Assembly (NCBI RefSeq): GCF_004210375.1
Contig: NC_134830.1
Coordinates: 167,407,874-167,471,873, forward strand
Direction of reading: 5' to 3'
DNA length: 64,000 nt
Source: Tachypleus tridentatus
Lineage: Eukaryota > Arthropoda > Merostomata > Xiphosura > Limulidae
In this document: positions 31,280-43,920 of the stretch, piece after piece
Layout: the number at the start of each line of letters is the position of its first letter
Numbering within the stretch: position 1 is the stretch's first letter
Translations under genes and position numbers: made by a program
The notes under the pieces: model-generated
Told to the model about the DNA's origin: nothing
The model's input: the letters and a program-made list of their open reading frames with translations, nothing else
Database searches by the model: none

Positions 31280-31548
31280 GCTCGACATGGCCTGGTGGTT
31301 AAGGCATTCGACTCGTAATCCGAGGGTCGAGGGTTCGAATCCTCGCACACGAAACATGTTCGCCCTTTCAGCCGTGGGGGCGTTATAATGTGACTGTCAA
31401 TTCCACTATTCATTGGTAAAATAGTAGCTCAAGAATTGGCTGTGGGTGGTGATGACTAGTTGCCTTCTGTCTAGTCTTACACTGCTAAATTAGGAACGGC
31501 TCGCGCAGATAGCCCTCGCGGAGCTAAGCGCGAAATTAAAAAATAAAC
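31280..31548 (+). mobile_element. SINE, Thr-like family, full length
   Basis: Forward copy, head GCTCGACATGGCCTGGTGGT, B-box GGGTTCGAATCC, tail GCGCGAAATTAAAAAAT. Confidence 0.94.
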
Positions 31549-33689
31549 ACAACAAATCAATTCCAAGCAAGAGAAAGTGTAATATACTAGTACAGCACTT
31601 GTCTCGCCTGTAATGTCTTGGAACAATACTTATTTTGTTAAAAATCATTTTAAAAATTATCAGTTAGCTCAGCTTCAATTATTGAATGTAGAAGATCACG
31701 TGACGACCACTTGCATTCCACCCGACTGATATTTAACTGGGAACGTCCAGTCTCCGGTCTGCAGCTGTTGTCCCAGTAGAACAGATTATAAATAATGAAG
31801 ACGGAAAAAACAAAAAAGCGTCTCTGTTCACTTCAGAACTACCTACTCGCCCTCTATATTTTTTAAATAACTCTTAGCTCAGTTTAAAACAGTTCTAATG
31901 AATGTTTTACAATTCACTGTCACCATACGTTGTTTTTATTCCCCGTTGTTACGAACAACCGTAACACTTGTTATAAAACTTCTGTAATAATAACTATAAA
32001 AAATGTTTGTTTTTTTCAGCCAATCGCATTCTAATTTTTCTTAACGCGATTTTCACAACACGAGAACACAATTATGTTAACGTCACCAAGGGAAATAAAA
32101 AGTTATTTGTGAGCTTGTGTAACATTTTGAGAAGGACGTCAGTTGCTGATGGATCAGCCTTGATTCAAGCTTCTGAGAAGTTAAAGTTCCCTTCAGTATT
32201 ATATCTCACTCGTCGTCGGAATTAAATATACTTTCAAAGCACTTTCCAACTGCATAATATTTACATCACAGGTTTTGATGTTTGAAGTGTTAATAGTATT
32301 AGGCCTTAGATATTACTTTTATACGTCGCGCTCGTGACAAACACCGTAAGAGGGGATTGAAGTTATTAACAATGACCTTGACCTAGATAAACCATCACCG
32401 TTGGCAACACAGAAATTTGAAAAAAAAATTGATTGCAGAATATTTTTGAATTTGCTTCTCAAAACATAAATGTTTTCGCCCATAAATGTGAGAATGACGT
32501 AGACGACAGTTTTGTAACCCCGTAGCTCGCTTTACGAGGAGTTTATACAGCAGTGAAGACAGATTTTAAAATGAAATTGATATGACAGACGAAAATAATT
32601 TATCAAAACAAAAAATTCGAAAGAAAAACAATTTTTTTTCACACTATCTACTTTTGTAGTAAAATAATGATAACGAATGACTACATCACAAGTTCCATGA
32701 AATTATATATTTATAAAATTTACTTTAAATTTAATAATTTGAGATGGGCGCTTTAGAGTAAAGTTACACGACAATTTGCTATGTCCACCACGGAATATTA
32801 AACTCCATATTTTAACGTTTTAAGTCTGTAAACTTACCGCTATCCAACCGTAGACAAAAATTTAAGAAAATTGATATGACACGTTAACATCAAATGAAAA
32901 CAAGACAGAAACATGATAATATGGTTTAAGAAACAAACATAATGTCAGAAGGCTCCGTTGATATAAATTGTTTATAGATTAGTTTAAAAATTAAATTATT
33001 AGAGCTATCAATGTTGCTTCATATTTCACAAATGGACTTCAGCTTAAGTTATTCCTGTTTTCCATGTTCATCATTTATCAAGCACGTTCTTTCTTCTTTG
33101 ATTTGTCTTCAGAATTACTGATGCGAAACAAAAGTTCTTCACCTCCCTAGTGGCGCAAGAAACCTGATTTATACAAGTGGCACGCAGAGCACACATCGCC
33201 CATTGTGCAGCTTTGTGTTTAACTACAAACAAATAAAGCAATATAAAATCATTGTTTTTAAAACGCTATATTGTTGTGATGGCATTTATTATTATTAAGT
33301 TTGTATAACTTCACCTTCAGTTTCTTTTATGTAATAATTAGCCAGAAAACAAATACAAAACGGAATTTAAATTTTCTCGTAAAATGTTGAACGTCGAGAT
33401 GGTAACTCAATTTTTTATATTTAATTTACATTTATTAGATACTCTAGAATAAAAAAATTAAAAGGCTCTTTATCTTGGGACTAGTGACCGTTTTATTAAT
33501 TACATTGTACTAATTAATGTATCTTAATGATCTATATACAAATATTTTATAACCTGCATGGAACTGTTATCCACACAGTAACACAAAGATGAGGAAAACA
33601 AGATATTCGTTTGATCCAGTTTTAACAATTTTATCAACATTCTGTCCGGTACTTTAGAAATAAGAGAGGGAGCTTATATCACTAAAAAT
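31549..33689. other. Mostly unrecognised, with two old SINE remnants
   Basis: Remnants of the Val-like SINE family can be read at about 32753-32851 (reverse, CTATGTCCACCACGG ... GTAAACTTACCGCTAT) and 33141-33236 (forward, ending AGCTTTGTGTTTAACTAC). Otherwise AT-rich with no supported gene. Confidence 0.5.
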
Positions 33690-34402
33690 CGTTTGTTCTA
33701 CTTGTTTGTACTTATTAAGTAGAACATGGATTTGTTCTACTTGTTTGTATTTATTAAGTGGAACATGGGTTTGTTCTACTTGTTTGTACTTATTGAGTGG
33801 AACATGAGTTTGTTGTACTTGTTTGTTCTTATTAAGTAGAACACGGGTTTGTTCTACTTGTTTGTATTTGTTAAGTGGAACATGGGTTTCTTCTACTTGT
33901 TTGTATTTATTGAATGGAACATGGATTTGTTCTACTTGTTTGTATTTATTAAGTGGAACATGAGCTGGTTCTACTTGTTTGTATTTACTAAATGGAACAT
34001 GGGTATCTTCTACTTGTTTGTACTTAATAATTGGAACATAGATTTGTTCTACTTGTTTGTACTTATTAAGTAGAACACAGGTTTGTTCTACTTGTTTGTA
34101 TTTATTAAGTGAAACATGGGTTTGTTCTACTTGTTTGTACTTATTAAGTGGAACATGAGTTTGTTCTACTTGTTTGTATTTACTAAATTGAACATGGGTA
34201 TCTTCTACTTGTTTGTACTTAATAATTGGAACATAGGTTTGTTCTACTTGTTTGTATTTATTAAGTGAAACATGGGTTTGTTCTACTTGTTTGTACTTAT
34301 TAAGTGGAACATGAGTTTGTTCTACTTGTTTGTATTTACTAAATTGAACATGGGTTTCTTCTACTTGTTTGTACTTATTAAGTAGAACACAGGTTTGTTC
34401 TA
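33690..34402. repeat. 39-bp tandem repeat, about 18 copies
   Basis: Unit TTTGTTCTACTTGTTTGTAT then TTATTAAGTGGAACATGGG. A variant triplet with TAATAATTGGAACATA recurs, showing block duplication. The open frame FYLFVFIKWNMGL is a by-product. Confidence 0.96.
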
Positions 34403-34602
34403 AACATTCCTGATTAACAAAAGCGGTCGCTTGCTGCTAGGATTCACAACCACCACCACACGGAGAATATATTCCAGTTCTGTGAACAACAAAGTTACAA
34501 ATACAGAATTAGTATTACAGTGAATAAGCTGATTCATAACAGACTATACAATTCTGAAGTATGTGTTTGAATGATAGATTTGAAATCCATTTATGGCGGA
34601 CG

Positions 34603-34722
34603 TAATGTAAAAGTCTGCCGATAGTTGGGTGTAATATAAAAGTCTGCCGATAGTCGGGTGTAATATAAAAGTCTGCCGATAGTCGGGTGTAATATAAAAG
34701 TCTGCCGATAGTCGGGTGTAAG
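34603..34722. repeat. 29-bp tandem repeat, about 4 copies
   Basis: Unit GTAATATAAAAGTCTGCCGA then TAGTCGGGT, nearly identical copies. Confidence 0.96.
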
Positions 34723-35350
34723 GTAAATGTGTGCCCGTAAGTACTTCGAACGTTAATATATATGTGCATTTTTGCTGTTTTTGTTACAGCAAACTATTGC
34801 TGATAGGGAATCTGTTCCCTATCAATGACGGGGAATCGAACTACATATATTAATGAATGTAGTTATGCTCCGCTGTCTTACCAGAGTATAACCACATGTA
34901 CTGAACAATATATGATTGTTTAATATCTAAATTATGTCACTGCTAATATTTATATGTAGAATTTATATTTACAAATAGTTCGAAGTGCTTACTTTTAATA
35001 TTCACGCTGAATTGTGCTTTTAGAGAAATACATTATCGACACTTAATAAGGTAGTTTGGGAAGATGTACTAGTTACTAATATGGAAACTGTCTTTGGTTG
35101 GTTGCTATTATTATAATTACTATAAACTATTTACTCCAAATCCCATTCACATAAACTTAGATCCTTCTTATTAACCGTCATATAAAAGATTAATGATGAA
35201 ATTCATGTTTTATGTTGTTTTTTTCAAGTTGGGACATGTTTGATTAACACTAAATAAATAAAAACCAATTATAAATATCTATTAAGTAAAACAAATACTG
35301 TTTTTTTTTTATTTAAAGATCACTGGCACGTTTTTATTACTTCAGTACGT
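34723..35350. other. Stretch with nothing recognised
   Basis: AT-rich. A tRNA-like TCAATGACGGGGAATCGAAC near 34826 may be another old SINE head. Confidence 0.5.
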
Positions 35351-35464
35351 GTGTATTTTCTCACAGCAAAGCCACATCCGCCTATCGGCTGTGTCTATCG
35401 ATAGGAATAGAACCCTTCATTTTAGCGTTGTAAATCTGAAGACTTACTGCTGTACCAGCGGGTG
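35351..35464 (-). mobile_element. SINE, Val-like tRNA family
   Basis: Reverse copy: CACAGCAAAGCCACATCCGC, then TTTTAGCGTTGTAAATCTGA and head ACTGCTGTACCAGCGGG. Confidence 0.85.
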
Positions 35465-35780
35465 ATTTAATTTAGTGTACCATATTTTGTATGTTTTTGT
35501 TATTAGAATCTTCGATTTTTAACGTTCACAAAATACTTAACAACGACAAAAACATAAATAAGTAGTGTATAAATATTAGAGATCTTGCTGTATTTTTAGG
35601 GTTAAATCTGTATAAAAATACTAAACTTTTATAACTTAATATATCATGTTCGTGTTTGTATAATAACTTTCATTATTAATTTTACAAACTGTACTGATGA
35701 TGAAAACGGCCGTTATTCGAATTTTATTTTTCATTTTAATTTGGTTTGGTTTGTTTTGAAGTTCGCGCATTGTGTTTTTT

Positions 35781-36045
35781 GTTTTTGAATTTCGCACAAA
35801 GATACAAATGGCTATCTGTGCTAGCCGTCCCTAATTTAGCAGTGTAAGACTATAGGGAAGGCAGCTAGTCATCACCACTCACCGCCAACTCTTGGGCTAC
35901 TCTTTTACCAACGAATAGTGGGATGACCGTAACATTATAACGCCCCCACGGCTGAAAGGGCGAGCATGTTTGGCGCGACGGGGATGCGAACCTATGACCT
36001 CAAACTACGAGTGGTGTGCCTTAACCACCTGGTAATGCCCGGCCT
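35781..36045 (-). mobile_element. SINE, Thr-like family, full length (duplicated locus A)
   Basis: Reverse copy from TTTTTGAATTTCGCACAAAG to GGTAATGCCCGGCC. A 35-bp extra tail-like piece precedes it (35740-35770). This SINE and the next about 215 bp are duplicated at 37473-37965. Confidence 0.94.
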
Positions 36046-36260
36046 TATTTTCTAATATGACAGATTGTCTGTCTTAGTATAACTGTCGCTTACGGGCAAG
36101 TTTCAGATGTTTCAGATGATCAAACAAAAAACATAGCAATAATGTTTCTTTTGAGTAACTTTGATGCATCTTTCAAACTTGCATCGAATAAACATGAAAA
36201 AGAGACCACAAATATAATAATAAAAAATGAACATTGTAAGATTTGAAATTTAAGAAACAA
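35781..36260. repeat. Segmental duplication, copy A
   Basis: SINE plus downstream sequence (GTTTCAGATGTTTCAGATGA, GAGTAACTTTGATGC, CAAACTTGCATCGA, GAGACCACAAA) matching 37473-37965 with small differences. Confidence 0.9.
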
Positions 36261-37472
36261 AACTGGCGACAAAAACTATTTTTCAGACAACCAGAAAACA
36301 AAGAAACAAAACAACAACAAGATTAAATCAACCAGAAAAATATTGTGTAACCTTTCTGTTAAAAAGCTTTGTTATTTTTACATTACAATATTTAGTGGTC
36401 TGATTCAACTTGGAACGATAGCGTTTTAAAACAACTGTAATTCTTCCTTATTTTATTCTCAGATTATATTTTTATCTTGAACACTTTTTTTTAATACATG
36501 ATACAGAATACGACACAAATACGACGTTAAAAAAGCTGTTTCAAATAAATTTTCAGTCAGTTTATGAAAGATCGATAACTCGTGATGAAGAACATTTTCG
36601 GGTTATAAATTTTGAAAACAGTTTTTAAATAGTTTGATTGTTTTGTTTTACAGCAAAGTTAGCTGTGCACTATCTATAACGTAGATCGAAGCCCGGATTT
36701 TCGCGTTATAAATCTGCAAACCTACTTCTGAACAGGTGAAAGACATCACTTTAAAAGTACTATCAGTTATCGCCATTATAAACCTTATAAAGGTTTGATG
36801 CTACGTCACAGACAAACAACAACTCATTAACCAATCAGTTCACGCAATTATGTCACTTTTTTTTCTTTATCATTCAACGTTTAATTTAAAGTCGGTGTTT
36901 GGAGGGGAAGGGGTGTAAGGTGTGAAATAACTTCCGGAAACCTATTGTTTTCAGTGTTCTTCGAGCTATTTGATTTTCTAAGTCTTTCTCCACAGGGCAT
37001 GTAGAGGAACTAGAAACAAACGTAATTCTACTCATTACAGTAACTACGATATACGTGTATAATTAGAAATAGAAAAACAACTCAGCATAATAAATATTTT
37101 GGTCTTTTCTCACCATGATACAGATGTAAACAGTCACTTTGACAAAACTGAACCATATATTTTTTTGTGGAGGCTGGAACTCACAACATGAAATTACTGT
37201 GAAAAAGTTTAATATATCTTTTTACCTGAAAATCCCTGCGGGTAGTGAAATGCGACTGCACTTCAACCCTGAATGACAGTGGAAACAAAGTATGAGTAAC
37301 CTCAGCATAAGGAAGAGCTACGACATGGATATTTTTTTTAACTTTAGACCGTGTGTTTATAAGCTTGGTCACTAAATTGTGGCTGTACCAATGACATTAT
37401 GAATGTATGGCCTGTAAAGTCTCCTATTGTCAATTAAGATAAAAAAGGAAAACAAACGTGGTCCTAGAAAAG
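36261..37472. other. Spacer between duplicated blocks, with an old Val-like SINE
   Basis: A degraded reverse SINE of the second family lies at about 36644-36741 (TTTACAGCAAAGTTAGCTGT ... CTACTTCTGAACAGGTG). The rest is unrecognised. Confidence 0.55.
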
Positions 37473-37747
37473 GTTTGGTTTGTTTTGAATTTCGCGCAAA
37501 GCTACACGAGGGCTATCTGCGCTAGCCGTCCCTAATTTAGCAGTGTAAGACTAGAGGGAAGGCAGCTAGTCATCACCACCCACCGCCAACTCTTAGGCTA
37601 CTCTTTAACCAACGAATAGTAGGATTGATCGTCACAGTATAACACCCCCACGGCTGAATGAGTGAGCATGTTTGGTGTAACGAGGATTCGAACTCGCGAC
37701 ACTCAAATTACAAGTAGAGTGCCTTAACCACCTAGTAATGCTCGACC
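37473..37747 (-). mobile_element. SINE, Thr-like family, full length (duplicated locus B)
   Basis: Reverse copy from TTTGGTTTGTTTTGAATTTC to GGTAATGCTCGACC. It shares the unusual GGTAATGC head change with the copy at 35781-36045, supporting duplication rather than two insertions. Confidence 0.94.
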
Positions 37748-37965
37748 TTATTTTGTAATATGATAAGTCTCAGTACAACTCGCTCACGGACATGTTTCAG
37801 ATGTTTCAGATGACAATCAAACAAGAAACATATTTCTTTTCTTGAAACATATCAATAAAGTTTGTTTTGAGTAACTTTGATGCTTCTTTCAAACTTGCAT
37901 CGATCAAACATGAATAAGAGACCACAAACACAATAATAAAAAGTGAACATTGTTGTGTTGAAATT
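37473..37965. repeat. Segmental duplication, copy B
   Basis: Second copy of the block at 35781-36260, about 1.7 kb away in the same orientation, with a short extra insertion near 37830-37855. Confidence 0.9.
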
Positions 37966-38025
37966 TAACCACCTGGCCATGCCGGGCCTCGCGCAAAGTT
38001 ACACGAGAGCTACCTGTGCCAGCTA
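37964..38025 (-). mobile_element. SINE junction fragment
   Basis: A head end (CCACCTGGCCATGCCGGGCC) is joined directly to a SINE tail start (TCGCGCAAAGTTACACGAG), both in reverse sense, like the junction of two head-to-tail copies. Confidence 0.8.
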
Positions 38026-38470
38026 GAAAAGAAATTACATTTGATTTATAAACAGCAAAGTTACAAATTTAACTTATAAAAGATTAAATGTATGTATTTC
38101 ATGATCATCGATATTTAACTTAATAACAACGAAATTTATTTTATGTATATGTGGTAATGATAATCGTTAATCTAATAATAATACTCTTGATATACTTGCA
38201 ATCTACTTTTGTTTATTAAAATAAAATCTAGTTTAGAGGATAAAAACCGATGACAAGCAAACACTTCTATCCAATAAGGTTGCAATAAATAAAATCAAAT
38301 CGTATACTGTTATAAGCCAGTCTAAAATTTGTTTTATCACATATAATACTTAATGAGAATAATAATTTATTCTATCACGTATGTTTAACAGCATGCTGAG
38401 AACACTATTTCTAGGTCTAAGATACCTTTTAACTTAAGTCACTTAATTTTTTTACAATTTAGAAAGGTTG
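38026..38470. other. Stretch with nothing recognised
   Basis: AT-rich, no supported feature. Confidence 0.6.
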
Positions 38471-38735
38471 GATTGAATTTCGCCCAAGGCTACACAAGGA
38501 CTACCTGCGCTAGTCGTCCCTAATTTAGCAGTGTGAGACTAGAGGGAAAGCAGCTAATTATCATCACCCACCGCGAACTCCTGGGCTAATCTTTTACCAA
38601 CGAATAGTGGGATTCACCGAAACATTTTAACGCCCAAACTGCTGAAAGGGCGAACATGTTTGGTGTGATGGAGATTCGAACCCGCAATCCTTAGATTAAG
38701 AGTCGAGCGCCTTATCCTCCTCTCTATACCAGGCT
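38471..38735 (-). mobile_element. SINE, Thr-like family, full length
   Basis: Reverse copy from GATTGAATTTCGCCCAAGGC to a diverged head ending CTATACCAGGC. Confidence 0.92.
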
Positions 38736-39235
38736 ATTTAGAAAGGCTTCCAGGATCTTGTTTCTTAAGTAAATGAAATAATCAGATATTTAGTAAAGTT
38801 AATTTTATGTCTCATGCTAATATAGCATTCAGGTTCATAAGAAATTCTATCGAGATTAATCATCGTAGAGACAGTTGATATATTTACATATTCATTACCA
38901 GTTTGACCTCTGATCTTCCAACACTTAAAATAATTAATATTAATCAACACATTTATTTTCCAACTTTATTATAAATGTAAATAAACATGTAGTTCTTAAT
39001 ACTAGCAGGTGTCTGTCACTCCGAAGACTGTCTGTATTGCGTAACCTCCAGGTAGTAACGAATATTCATGAATCTCCAATACGCTACAACTCATAATACC
39101 ACACATTAAATATAAACAAAAACCTAAGTGTGTTTTCTTATAGAAAACTCACGTCGCTCTATCTACTGAGTGAACCGAGAGGAATCGAACCCCTGAAATC
39201 CGAAGATTTACCGCTGAGCCAGAGTGAGGGCGAAT
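38736..39235. other. Stretch with a tRNA-like remnant
   Basis: At 39150-39230 a reversed tRNA-like piece (GAGAGGAATCGAACCCCTGA ... TTTACCGCTGAGCCAGAG) probably derives from the second SINE family. Nothing else is seen. Confidence 0.45.
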
Positions 39236-39442
39236 ATTATTGATCAAGAAAGGACCACACAAATGTTGAACACTACTGATCAAGAAAGGACCACACAAAT
39301 GTTTAACAATTCAGATCAATAAAGGACCACACAACTGTTTAGCATTACTGATCAAGAAAGGACCACACAAATGTTAAACATTACTTATCAAGAAAGGACC
39401 ACACAAATGTTAAACATTACTGATGAAAAAAGGACCACACAT
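39236..39442. repeat. 36-bp tandem repeat, about 6 copies
   Basis: Unit GATCAAGAAAGGACCACACA then AATGTTAAACATTACT. It abuts a different array. Confidence 0.95.
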
Positions 39443-40116
39443 CCCATATAGGATGTTGAGCTACAGAACATTCATTCCCATATAGGATGATGAGCTACCA
39501 AATAATTCCTTCCCGTATAGGGGTGTTCAATTACAAAACATTCCTACCCATATAGAGTGCTGAGCTATAGAACATTCCTTCCCATATAGGGGTGTTCAGT
39601 TACAGAGTATTCCTACCCATATAGGGTGTTTAGCTTCCAAATCACTCCTTTCCATATAGGGGTGTTCAGTTACAGAACATTCCTTTCCATACAGGGGTGT
39701 TCAGATACAGAACATTCCTTCCCATATAGAATGTTGAGCCATAGAACAGTCCTTCCGATATAGGGTGTTCAGTTACAGAACATTCCTTCCCATATAGGGT
39801 GTTCAACTACAGAACATTCCTTCCCATATAGGGTGTTCAACTACAGAACATTTCTTCCCATATAGGGTGTTCAACTACAGAACATCCCTTCCCATATAGG
39901 GTGCTGAGCTACAGAACATTCCTTCCCATATAGGATGCTGAGCTACAGAACATCCCTTCCCGTATAGGATGCTGAGCTACAGAACATCCCTTCCCATATA
40001 GGATGCTGAGCTACAGAACATCCCTTCCCATATAGGATGCTGAGCTATAGAACAGTCCTTCCGATATAGGGTGTTCAGTTACAAAACATTCCTTCCCATA
40101 TAGGGTGCTGAGCTAT
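39443..40116. repeat. 34-bp tandem repeat, about 20 copies
   Basis: Unit GAGCTACAGAACATTCCTTC then CCATATAGGATGCT, with a GTGTTCAGTTACAG variant in blocks. Confidence 0.96.
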
Positions 40117-40330
40117 CAGAGCTCCGTTTTGGCATCTGAAATCGGAAATCAGTCCCGACACTTCGAAACACCATAAACACGCCATTCGTTATACACCAAA
40201 CTTAAGTGTCTTTCATAACCAAACTCCTATACAGTTTGGAACATTTTGGCTTTCTGTAACTTCCCTATTCACTGGTAAAGTCCTCTCAGACCCCGAATTT
40301 TACATTCTGTCACTGTTTAAGGAGGTGTCG

Positions 40331-40455
40331 GAAGAACACACTAAATACAGAGCATGATGTTTCGTGTAAATGAAGAACACACTAAATACAGAGCATGATG
40401 TTTCGTGTAAATGAAGAACACACTAAATACAGAGCATGATGTTTCGTGTAAATGA
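40331..40455. repeat. 41-bp tandem repeat, 3 identical copies
   Basis: Unit GAAGAACACACTAAATACAG then AGCATGATGTTTCGTGTAAAT. The three copies are the same base for base as far as I can read. Confidence 0.96.
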
Positions 40456-41078
40456 TGAAATGTTGATTTTTTAAATTCAAAACAGAAACATGATGTTACA
40501 GAACTTAAAAAACAGATCTTACAGTTATACTACGTATCATATTTAGGACATACACATTTCAAAGAGGCTTACTGTTTATATAATATATACAATGAAGAAT
40601 ACTTGTTAGTTTTATTTTGTGAAAATTAGAGAAAGTGTGCAAAGCACTTTAACACTGTAGTGTTATTACGAATACAGTAAGTTAGCCATACTTCTGATTT
40701 AAAAAAATTATGTTTATGTTAATGATTTTTATATGGTACCCACATGTTTTCTCTCAGTAATATATGCGTATACAGTTTATTCGTAATGTAAATCGGCTCA
40801 AATAATCAGCGCTGCAAATATGTTTGATATTTAAAATTGAATCACAAAATATGAGTATTAGTTTTCGATATGAGATTTTTTTTACTTTGATTACCACGTC
40901 ACATGCTTGGCACAGTAAAATTCAGCACCACATCACTGCTTGTATATACTCATTTTACTTCCAAAATTACACTACACCCAAAGCAGAAAACACCGTATTT
41001 TCTCTTAGTACATGTGGTATAAACAACTTTGTTAAACACCTTTTTATGTATGACTGATTTTTGGAACACACCGTACTT
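40456..41078. other. Stretch with nothing recognised
   Basis: AT-rich; a 77-codon plus-strand frame has no recognisable domain. Confidence 0.6.
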
Positions 41079-41512
41079 TACTAGTTTATTTCTAGAGAGA
41101 TTCTTCTGCGACGTATGGTGCATCCGTTTTCACACTTCGTGTTAACAGATTGATATACGAGGCCCGGCATAGCCAAGTGTGTTAAGGCGTTCGACTAGAA
41201 ATCCGAGGGGCGCGGGTTCAAATCCCGGTCGCACCAAACATGCTCGCCCTTTTAGCCGTGGAGACGTTAGCATGTGACGGTCAATCCCACTATTCGTTGG
41301 CAAAAGAGTAGCCCAAGAGTTGGCGGTGGGTGGTGATGACTAGCTGCCTTCCCTCTAGTCTTACACTGCTAAATTATGGACGACTAGCGTAGACAGTTCT
41401 CGAGTAGCTTTGCGCGAAATTCAAAACAAACAAACAAGTTTATTGCTAGAGAGATTCTTCTGGATGTCCGGTGCATCCGTTTTCACACGTCGTGTTACCA
41501 GTTTAATATACA
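41079..41512. repeat. About 78-bp direct repeats flanking a SINE
   Basis: Segments at 41081-41156 and 41440-41512 are direct repeats (both with AGAGAGATTCTTCTG and GGTGCATCCGTTTTCACAC), diverged by several bases, on the two sides of the SINE at 41161-41438. Far too long for a SINE target-site duplication. Confidence 0.9.
41161..41438 (+). mobile_element. SINE, Thr-like family, full length
   Basis: Forward copy with complete head GGCCCGGCATAGCCAAGTGT, B-box GGGTTCAAATCCC and tail TTGCGCGAAATTCAAAACAA. Confidence 0.96.
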
Positions 41513-42184
41513 TAATAATGTTTTGAGTATTTTAAAGTAAATATGTTTAAGTGCTTTGTTGTTAAGCGTAAACATTTCAGCACTTTTGTTTTACAAGGAT
41601 ATCACCATGTTAATAGTAGAGTTTAAGACAGAGATATCAGATGTAGTGGTTCTTACAGTACAGAATGGGATCTTCCTAGATTAAAGTCCTCTTTTTAGCA
41701 AGGAACACCACCCTAACTCTCGTTGTTAAATTATTAAGATGAAACGGTAGAAACAAACTAGTTTTGTCAGTTTCAGATATTCTACTGATTTTCTATATAT
41801 TACTACTAGCGATACTTATTATACATATATATGAAACAGCTGGTCGAGATAATTTAACACGCAAATAAGTTTTTGTACTTGTCTCTCAGTGTAATCAATA
41901 TAAACTTCTTATCGGAAATTTTACATTTAGGTATTAAATAAAAATACTTAGCACATTCGAAGATACTGCCACGTACTTCTCAACATGTAGTCATCAAGTT
42001 GAAGTGTAGTGGAAACGATTTATAAGAAAAAGTACGGTAATTTATTTGTTTCACAAACGAAACTTACTGACTGTTTCTATAGAAGGGCCTCCTAGGATAC
42101 CATTACTGAACCATGATCAGGGACAAGCACCTCTAACAGCAGGAGACCTGTCAAGATGAAATTGAAGACGAGTCTCTAGACTTG
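41513..42184. other. Stretch with nothing recognised
   Basis: AT-rich, no supported feature. Confidence 0.6.
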
Positions 42185-43275
42185 TATCTGTTGTACATAC
42201 AACAAGTTTCAGAAGATACAGGTTATTATAATATCCACAAGATTCAGTCTCACAGGCTTCCTTCACAGTGTTTGATATACAACAAGTTTCAGAAGATACA
42301 GGTTATTATAATATACACAAGATTCAGTCTTACAGGCCTCTTTCAAAGTGTTTGATATACAACAAGTTTCAGAAGATACAGGTTATTATAATATCCACAA
42401 GATTCAGTCTTACAGGCTTCTTTCAAAGTGTTTGATATACAACAAGTTTCAGAAGATACAGGGTTTTATAATATCCACAAGATTCAGTCTCACAGGCCTC
42501 CTTCAAAGTGATATACAACAAGTTTCAGAAGATACAGGTTTTTATAATATCCACAAGATTCAGTCTCACAGGCCTCCTTCACAGTGTTTGATATACAACA
42601 AGTTTCAGAAGATACAGGTTTTTATAATACCCACAAGATTCAGTCTTACAGGCCTCTTTCAAAGTGTTTGATATACAAGTTTCAGAAGATACAGGTTATT
42701 ATAATATCCACAAGATTCAATCTCACAGGCCTCCTTCAAAGTGTTTGATATACAACAAGTTTCAGAAGATACAGGTTTTTATAATATCCACAAGATTCAG
42801 TCTTACAGGCTTCTTTCAAAGTGTTTGATATACAACAAGTTTCAGAAGATACAGGTTATTATAATATCCACAAGATTCAATCTCACAGGCCTCCTTCAAA
42901 GTGTTTGATATACAACAAGTTTCAGAAGATACAGGTTATTATAATATCCATAAGATTCAGTCTTACAGGCTTCTTTCAAAGTGTTTGATATACAACAAGT
43001 TTCAGAAGATACAGGGTTTTATAATATCCACAAGATTCAGTCTCACAGGCCTCCTTCAAAGTGATATACAACAAGTTTCAGAAGATACAGGGTTTTATAA
43101 TATCCACAAGATTCAATCTCACAGGCCTCCTTCAAAGTGATATACAACAAGTTTCAGAAGATACAGGTTTTTATAATATCCACAAGATTCAGTCTCACAG
43201 GCCTCCTTCAAAGTGATATACAACAAGTTTCAGAAGATACAGGGTTTTATAATATCCACAAGATTCAGTCTCACA
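42185..43275. repeat. About 76/80-bp tandem repeat, about 14 copies
   Basis: Unit with GATATACAACAAGTTTCAGA, AGATACAGGTTATTATAATA, TCCACAAGATTCAGTCTCAC and AGGCCTCCTTCAAAGTG. Long and short units differ by a TGTT block. A roughly 550-bp block recurs: 42348-42571 and 42901-43125 are nearly identical, giving two near-identical spurious open frames. Confidence 0.96.
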
Positions 43276-43564
43276 TCCATGTGAAACATGTTACATTTTT
43301 TAACATTTGATGGGAATAAGAATGAAGCTATTATCGTCTTTCTTCTGTGTGTGTGTTAATATAAAGGTATGAAGTAGCTTTACTATAAGAAACGAGTTGT
43401 AAATATTAAACTTCCACTTGTGTTAAAAACCTTATAATTATAAACTGAATTTGATGTTTGAAGAACGTAGACTGTCACTCAGACAAATACACAAACAAAC
43501 AAATTTATATATATCTCACAAAGCTTTGACTAACTATGAACCTGTCCATGTTCGTGGCTTCTGT
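43276..43564. other. Stretch with nothing recognised
   Basis: No supported feature. Confidence 0.6.
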
Positions 43565-43790
43565 TTATCTATTTAGTTAACTACCAATATATTATCTATT
43601 TAGCTAATTACCTATATATTTTCTATTTAGTTAAATACCTATATACGTTATGTTCAGTTAACTACCTTTATATTATATATTTAGTTAACTGCCTATATGT
43701 TTTCTATTTAGTTAACTACCTATATACTATCTATTTAGTTAACTACCTATATATTATCTATTTAGTTAACTACAAATATGTTTTATTTTG
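43565..43790. repeat. 27-bp tandem repeat, about 8 copies
   Basis: Unit CTATTTAGTTAACTACCTAT then ATATTAT. Confidence 0.92.
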
Positions 43791-43920
43791 ACTATATGCC
43801 CATTTGCTTTTTTCTGTCTCCAGCGAGTCAATGATAAATTTAAGGACTTCTAACACTAAAATCCATAGCTCGATTTTTGCTCAACACAGAGCGCAGATAG
43901 CCTAGTACTGAAAAACAACA

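Noticed and set aside
39236..40116. CRISPR-like arrays
   Set aside because: Repeats are contiguous with no unique spacers, in a clearly eukaryotic setting.
42348..43140. Two near-identical frames of about 107 and 79 codons
   Set aside because: They lie wholly within the 80-bp tandem array and are duplicated with it.
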